A DNA stretch of 64,000 bases, taken from the NCBI GenBank assembly GCA_039654915.1, contig CM077595.1:83059501-83123500 (forward strand), in the 5' to 3' direction. The notes below the pieces were generated by a model that searched no databases, was not told the DNA's origin, and was given only the letters and a program-made list of their open reading frames with translations. This stretch comes from Aquilaria yunnanensis. Taxonomy: Eukaryota > Streptophyta > Magnoliopsida > Malvales > Thymelaeaceae. Positions 57,528 through 64,000 of the stretch are shown here, piece after piece (position 1 is the stretch's first letter; every line of letters starts with the position of its first letter). A program made the translations under genes and the position numbers.

Positions 57528-59323
57528 ATGCTCCTTCCCTCCCAATATGGATGATGCATTTCTTTGGATACGGAAATTAAGATATGTGTAATTTATGTTA
57601 TTTTTTTTATTTTTTTCCTTAAAGCTAAAATAAACAAAAAAATATTATTTTTTGGGATTTGTGTACTGAAAATTTAAATAAAGATTAAAAAAATAATATA
57701 TTCTTTTTTGGATTTTGTGTATTTCTTGGATTTTATATATAAATAGTTTAAATGAGAGTAGTAAGGTTAATTATATGTTAAAATCTTTCCAGAAAGGAAA
57801 ACAACTCATTTTTGTTGGGACAATTTAAAAAGAAGTACTTATCATCCTTTTTGAAATGGAGTTAGTAAGTATTTAGTAGTTAGCAATATGAAGACTAAGC
57901 GGCATAAAAGATTTTTCTTGAAAAACATTGCGCCCCCATTCCAAATTTTTGTAACTTACTTCTTTCTCCATCATCCCAATTTTTTATAATATTTTTATAT
58001 TTTGTTATCATATTGCACTTCAAGTTATTATTTTAATATTCATTTTATCATTTTTTTAATAAAATTAGGTGTTAAAATCTACTGAAAATAATGAAAAGAG
58101 CAAAAAAAAAAATTTCCCCTCCTCCTTAACTTCTATACAAAACTCAAGTGTTTCGGTCAACTTGAGACACATGGAGTATTTAGAAACTAAAGTTTTGACC
58201 TGTGTTTTGCACGCAAAAAAAAAAAATTTATGTTTTATTTATAGAAAGATATTCATAGGCAAACTCAATTTTAGGAAGTTTAAAAGTGGCAAATATTTAT
58301 AGTTTTAAGAAGTTTAAAAGTGACAAGTATTATTAAAAGGATGAATTATCTGGAATTAAGTTTTAGAGGAACACAATTTCTAAAAGGAAAAATGTCAAAA
58401 ATGCCCGAGATTTGGCTAACATATACTCATCCCTTTATTTTCAAAAACCTAAAGTTGGCTCCCTAAAATATGATCTCTGCGAATATATGTTAAACCAAAA
58501 AACACGAGAAAAATCCAGCTTTCTCATTTATCTTCTCCTCAAAGAAACTCTTACCCCGTAAACTTTCACATCTAATGAACGAGCCATCTTCTTCAATTGG
58601 AAAATCTTTTTACAATATTTTTTTCGGCCCTATCTTTTCAGAAACTTCACCAAAAGCTATCAACCAAATCCCAGTTGCTTTAAGTCTTGATGAAGCTAGT
58701 CCCATTATTTCTAGTCGATCAACTTCAGAAATGTTTATTACTCTTGTATCACTACATCTCATCATTCCTTTTAACGATCAAATCCAACTGTAATTCCCAT
58801 ATTGGGGATGTCTAAATTATCAACAACAACATCACTCTACTTTGTTTCCTGTACTATTGTTCCTACAGCTCTGTCCTGCATCCTTGCTGCTCCGCTCTAT
58901 TTTTTTTTTACCTGGACTATTATCGTCATGACTTATATTAGTTGCTTTACCTAACTCCACTAATTCATTGGTGGAAAACTTTCATCATATTTGGTTCTTA
59001 AAATCCATCCTTGTTCTCATAACCTTAAAAATCTAACCTACGCAACACTTTTGCTTCACTATCGTTTTGTCCCCCTCCATTAGAGAATAATTAATTGATC
59101 CTATCCGACGAGAGTAACCCTTGCTCTCTCTAATCCCAACCTTAGTAGACGGCAACAGTAGGTCATGTTGCTCCACTTTATTTTCTTTTGTGCTAATATA
59201 GTGACTTTTTTTTTCTAAAATTACACATACTCAATTGAATTGCCCATTTATTAAAGCAATGCATTTAAAAAAATTATGACCTTTAAAAATTTATAGAACT
59301 TTGATTACTATTTGAATAAGGTG
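57528..59323. other. Non-coding region, no gene recognised
   Basis: AT-rich. The parts near 57535-57740 and 57955-58180 look like decayed MITEs with ends of the CTCCNTCC type. A 72-aa frame at 58575-58793 (MNEPSSSIGK) is of normal composition but unknown and probably not a gene. Confidence 0.45.
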
Positions 59324-59792
59324 TGTTGACACCCAATTTCGTCCGGCTATTAAAATAAAAAAAATAAAAAAATTGAAAAAAAAAATTAATTAATTAATTA
59401 AAATAAATTAAAAAATTAATTAAATTAATTAGTTTAGGGGGAATTTTTGTTTCATAAGGTTATTCGAAAAATAATATATATATATATATATATGTAAAAT
59501 ATAAAAAAGGGGATTTTTTAAAACAAATTGACAAAATTGAGAAGTTTGAGAAGAATCTGACGAAATCTAGAAGTTCCAGGGAAATCTGGTAATTATTCGC
59601 ATGGTTTTGGGCGAAGTTGACAGAACAGACAAATTTGGGTCAATCAGTAATTTCGTGAAGAATCTGGGACCAGACCAGTAATCAAAGAGACGTAAAGGAC
59701 TAAAACTGTAATTTTTACCAAATTATGAGATAAATCTTTTTTCTAATTAAATTTCTAATTTTTTTAAATAAAATGAATCCAATGCCACTCCC

Positions 59793-59803
59793 CCTATAAA
59801 AAG
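59793..59803 (+). promoter_or_regulatory. TATA box of the second family member
   Basis: CCTATAAAAAG lies about 470 bp into the LTR, the same relative position as in the first element. Confidence 0.65.
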
Positions 59804-60309
59804 GGGTCCAAAAATTCAAATAAATACACGAAAATTAGCAAGATTTGAGCTCTTCTTTAAAAAAGTGAAAACTGTAACTATAGTCCCTGGCCACTCCTTC
59901 CTTACCCAGAATAATCCTAAACTTCTTTTCCTATTCCCTGCTGCCGGACAACTCGTCCTTTTTCGTTTTTTTTTTCCGTTATCCTCGCGCCGGCCACCCT
60001 CCTCCTCCTCCCTGGAACCGCCCTAGCCACCGCCGCCAAGCGCCGCCGCGTTTACACTCCCATAGCAGCCGGAATTGAAGAATTGGAGCAAAAACCACTT
60101 CAAAAAAAAAAAAAAAAACGCACCAGACGCCGGATTTAAATTTCCTTCACTTTGGGCATAACCCCTTTTTAATCCTTCTACTTCTTATATTCATCCACAT
60201 AACTCACTAACTTATTTTTCCTTGCAGAACTAATTATTAACAACAACTTTTTTTTGTCTTTTCTTTTCTTTTTCTTCTTTCTTATTATTTTTTTTTATGG
60301 AAGGTTATA

Positions 60310-61015
60310 CCTCCTACTTTTATGTGGATGGCCAAACGCCCCACCTTATTTATTTTCTTATTTATTTCTTTTATTTACTTATTATCATTTTATTTACTTT
60401 CTACACTTTATTTTTTTATGTGGATAGTTAATCGCCCCACTTTATTTGTTTATTTTTTTTATTTACTTTTCTGTATTTTATTTTTTTTATGTGGATGGCT
60501 AAACGCCACACTTTCTTTATTTATTTACTTTTCTGCATTTCTTTACTTTACGTACTTTATTTTTTTTTACATGAATGGCTAAACGCCTCACTTTCTTTAT
60601 TTATTTACTTTTCTGCATTTATTTATTTTATGCACCTTTTTTTTATGTGGATGGCAAAATGTTCCACTTTCTTTATTTTTTTTACTTTTTCTTCATTTAT
60701 TCACTTTATGCACTTTTTTTTTTACACGGATGGCTAAACGCCCCACTTTATTTATTTATTTATTTTTTGTATTTTATTTCTTTATTTATTTATATTTCTA
60801 AACTTAATTTTTGCGTGGATGGGCAAGCGCCCCACTTTCTCCATTGATTTATTTATTTATTTATTTACTTTCTGCATTTTACTTATTTCTTTATTTATTT
60901 ACTTTTCTGCACTTTATTTTTACATGGATGGTTAAGCGCCCCACTTTATTTATTTACCTTTATTTTTTATTTATTTACTTTTCTGAAATTTATTTTTCTT
61001 TATGTGGATGATTAA
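60310..61015 (+). repeat. LTR-internal repeat array, nine units
   Basis: Nine units of 70-110 bp carry ATGTGGATGGCTAAACGCC or close variants followed by a T-rich stretch with TTTATTTATTTACTTT. The first element's LTR holds only one such motif. The hydrophobic frames across the array are low-complexity artefacts. Confidence 0.88.
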
Positions 61016-61981
61016 CCTTACTTATTTACCATCTTTTTTTATTTCTATTACAATCATGCCCCTCTGTCCTTTTATTTTTCCATCATTTTTAAAATTACTT
61101 GGAATATTAAGATACTTATTTTTATTATTTCCTTTAAATAACGAAATTTAACTTTTTATTCCTTTTTATTAAAATAAATTTTATAAAAATCATAACCAGA
61201 CGATCCAATAAAAAAATCAATGGTTTTGAATAAGTATTTTTTTGATCTATGGATTAGATAATAACTTTAAAAAAATCTCTTTTAAAAAAATGAAAAGGAA
61301 AATAAAATTTAAAAAAATAATAATAAAAAGGAAAATAATATTAAGATCATTAAAAATTCATATTCGGATAATTCGGAAAAAATTTATGACAAAGATTAAT
61401 AATTAATTAAATAATTATCAATAAATTAAAAATTAAATTTCATTAAATTCCACATCTGGGTGATTCGATAGAATCCATGGTTTAGAAAATATCAAATTTA
61501 TAATAAAAATGAATAAAAAAAATCAAGTACCAAGATAAAAAAATCCATATTTGGATAATTCGACAGAATTTATGATATGGATTCATAATTAATTAAAATA
61601 TTCAATAATAAATAAAAATTAAATTTCATTAAATTCCATAGCCGGTGATTCGATAGAATCCATGGTTCAAAAATATTAAATTTATTAATAAAATTATAAA
61701 AAATTAATTACCAAAATTTAGATGTCCATATTAATTTTAAAGTCCATATCTAGATGATTCAATTAAAATTTCTGGTTGGAAAATTAACTGAAATTATTTA
61801 AAAGCAAGCAAAACAAAATTAAAATCAACTAAGGTACCAATTTTGGGCGTTAGAATAGAGTTATTTTAACGTAATCGTACTCCTGAACCCTCAAACTCCC
61901 GTAGACCATTTTTAGGTGTCCAATCGACCTAAGCGAAACCAATTGATGGCGACCCCCAAAAAGCCCCACGTTGCCACAGCT

Positions 61982-62000
61982 TGGCGACTCCATTGGGGAC
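61982..62000 (+). promoter_or_regulatory. Primer-binding site of the second family member
   Basis: TGGCGACTCCATTGGGGAC lies three bases after the LTR, one base different from the site of the first element, again tRNA-Arg type. Confidence 0.85.
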
Positions 62001-62115
62001 ATGCTAGTCATGAGTCGAGCCTAACCGTTGATTTGTTTTGCTCTGCTTTGCTTATTTTTATGTGGATTCATGTGCTATATTTACTTATTGTAAACATGCA
62101 TTATGCATTCACAAC

Positions 62116-62782
62116 ATGAAGCTCTATACCCGAGCTTCCTCAATTCAACCACGCTCTTTCAAAGCGGAATTGGTGTTGTTGTCCTTGTGAGACTATGGTC
62201 TCCAAGACTTCACCAGTTTCAAGTAGTGAAGTAGTGTATTGCCTCCTGAGACGGATAGTCTCTACATGGGCCCACAAAAAGCTACGACCCGAATTAATCC
62301 TTTCCTTACATAAACCCTCGTGGGTAAGGAATTGGGCTGTCACTATAATATAGTGATGGGATTTGGGAACTACCCTCGGGCATTTTGATAAACCACCCTA
62401 TGCATATAGAACTCCCCACTCTGCCATAGAACCAATCATAAGATTCCTATGTTTTGGTTTCCATTACCATAGGCATGAATTTTTTTTGCTTATATTGCGA
62501 AATTTATGATTTTGTGTATTACTTTTTGCTGACGCCATTTTTCCTTGTTCATTTTTGGCACATGCATATCATTCATTAGGTTAAGTACTCGGTGAAGGAA
62601 TTATTACCATGTAATCAAGAATTTCCATCATAGTCATTTTTTCACCGAGTACCTACAACATTTATGCATCCATGCATTAAATTAATAATCCAAGGCCTAA
62701 TAAATTCCACTTTAAAAAAAAAAAGGTAAAGAGTAAAATTGGCACTCAACATCGATATTCAACTCAGCTCCAAACAAGACTT
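62116..62782 (+). other. Leader of the second family member
   Basis: The first part matches the leader of the 16.4-kb element, including the ATG and first codons of its small ORF, which here runs into a stop after about 25 codons. The later part is different and contains an 11-bp perfect inverted repeat (GTACTCGGTGA at 62585-62595 and its complement at 62642-62652). Confidence 0.6.
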
Positions 62783-64000
62783 ATGGCAGAGCAAACCGAA
62801 TGACGTCTCACAGATATTGAGTCCAAGATTGAAAGCATGGCCGAACAAATGAAACAATTAATGGAGCTAATCAAGGGGAAAACAACCCAAGATCCCACTT
62901 ATCCCCCGGGATTCACCCCACAACGGATCTCAGTTCAGGAAAATCTTTTTCAGGAATCAGGTCCATCCGCTAGCATTCACCTGAAACAAAATACTGCCTA
63001 TGAATAAAAGAATACACTATCAAAGGAAGAAGGATAATCTCAAAAGCTCGAGACAATAGAGAAGAGGCTTCGGGCCATTGAAAGAGGCACTGTATTTGGA
63101 TCTCTCTCGGTAGATGATCTCTGCTTGGTGCCAGATGTTGTGATTCCCTCAGACTTTAAGGTACTAGAGTTTGTGAAATACGATGGGACAAGTTGCCTTG
63201 TCACTCATATAACACTTTTCCTAAGAAAGCTACAACCACTTACAAAAGACGAGAATGTGTGGATAGCACTTTTTCAAGAAAGTCTTACAAAGTCAGCACT
63301 ACAATGGTATCTAAGTCAAGGTCCAAGAAACATCAAAACATGGAATGACCTCGCTCAGGCTTTCATCAACAACTACAAACATGTTATGGACTTGGCCCCG
63401 GATCGCCAAACTCTCCAAAATATGGAAAAGAAAAAGCAAGAAACCTTCAAGGAGTACCCTCAAAGATGGAGGGACTTAGCCGCACAAGTTCAGCCACCCA
63501 TGATGGAGAGAGAAATGGTAACTTTATTTGTCCAGACACTGAAGTACCCATACTACGACAAACTTATTGGCAATTCGGCAACCAATTTCTCAGACATTGT
63601 CATGTCTGGAGAAAGAATTGAGCATGGGATTAGGATCGGGAAGATCAATGAATCCTTTAATAATGCCATGAAAAAAAGAGGACCATCCAGAAGAAAGGAT
63701 GATGAGGTACAACAAGTAGGACGTGAAAGAGGGATTCCCCTCGTGGGTACTGTGGTTACCGGGCATCGCCTATCTTATCCTACCTATAGGCCCAATAATT
63801 ATCCTCCCAACAGGCCTAATCAATTACAGCCACTTGTTTCGACCCTTTCAGTGCCCATACAAAGACAGAGAAAAATTTTTGCTCCAATTCCTATGACTTA
63901 CACTGAGTTATATCCAAAGCTCATTGAAAGTCAACTTATCTGCTCAATTCCTACAAAGCCAGTAGAACCCCCATATCCAAGGTGGTACGATCCCAACATA
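62783..64000 (+). pseudogene. Gag of the second family member, with premature stops, cut by the window end
   Basis: The ATG gives MAEQTE and then a stop at 62801. Two further in-frame stops occur near 63004 and 63037, after which the frame stays open to the window end. The readable part matches the intact Gag almost block by block, for example LQWYLSQGPRNIKTWNDLAQ and the A-P-D-R-Q-T-L-Q-N-M block. The octapeptide run is shorter (about two units). All three stops are single-base changes, which suggests recent decay. Confidence 0.92.

Larger units (their letters stand above)
59324..61978 (+). repeat. 5' LTR of the second family member
   Basis: The 2655-bp LTR starts TGTTGACACCCAATTTCGTC and ends GTTGCCACA like the first element's LTR. 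It differs inside by a repeat array (60310-61015). A GC-rich block at 59985-60060 corresponds in position to the GC-rich block of the other LTR. Confidence 0.9.
59324..64000 (+). mobile_element. Second member of the 16.4-kb element family, 5' part, cut by the window end
   Basis: It has LTR, primer site, leader and gag in plus orientation, homologous to the 16.4-kb element read in minus. LTR sequence has diverged strongly, but both ends, primer site and Gag are clearly related. Premature stops in gag show that it is an older, dead copy. Cargo genes, if any, would lie beyond 64000. Confidence 0.9.

Noticed and set aside
60322..61011. Hydrophobic ORFs in the LTR of the second family member
   Set aside because: They are translations of a T-rich repeat array.

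Overview
This 64-kb, AT-rich window is repeat-rich nuclear DNA of a flowering plant, most likely a eudicot. The evidence is the mix of elements: L1-type LINEs, Ty3/Gypsy elements with Tat/Ogre-style Gag and a tRNA-Arg-type primer site, a Ty1/copia element, a Pack-MULE, CACTA elements and MULE-type MITEs. I recognise no intact ordinary host gene. Nearly all coding signal belongs to mobile elements or to cargo they carry.

1-32,100 is a nested stack whose layers can be separated by target-site duplications (TSDs). A decayed minus-strand LINE is split by a decayed minus-strand Ty3/Gypsy element (4598-31567, TSD ATTGG). That element was hit three more times: by a young 16.4-kb LTR retrotransposon (5748-22156, TSD AGTTT), by a Pack-MULE carrying part of a GIL1/IRKI-type (DUF641) gene (23739-25560, TSD ATTATATTCT), and by a solo LTR (27715-29145, TSD TGTGG/TATGG).

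The 16.4-kb element is the most interesting object. On the minus strand it reads: 5' LTR, tRNA-Arg-type primer site, leader with tandem repeats and a small ORF, intact 626-aa Gag, a 3-kb spacer with no recognisable pol, two 182-aa cysteine-rich ORFs (about 70% identical, no gaps), a LONELY GUY (LOG)-type cytokinin-activating enzyme ORF, a 2-kb minisatellite, polypurine tract, 3' LTR. The cysteine-rich ORFs resemble the nucleic-acid-binding proteins of carla-, viti- and allexiviruses. At least two of the three cargo ORFs have their own TATA box and promoter-like repeats. The LTRs are almost identical, so the insertion is recent, while the two cysteine-rich ORFs are old duplicates that stayed open. 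This suggests a non-autonomous retrotransposon that carries expressed, selected cargo and uses another element's Pol.

32,100-59,300 holds more insertions separated by non-coding DNA: a copia element (35980-42022, TSD TATAT) split by a non-autonomous CACTA element; a LINE 3' fragment; a short retrocopy with an 18-bp TSD; a Gag-only LTR element (about 48312-50502); a second CACTA element (52123-54300); a foldback element; two copies of one MITE; and two related G-box-rich, promoter-like islands about 12 kb apart.

59,324-64,000 is the start of a second, plus-strand member of the 16.4-kb family: LTR, primer site, leader and a Gag gene with premature stops. It runs off the window before any cargo would appear.
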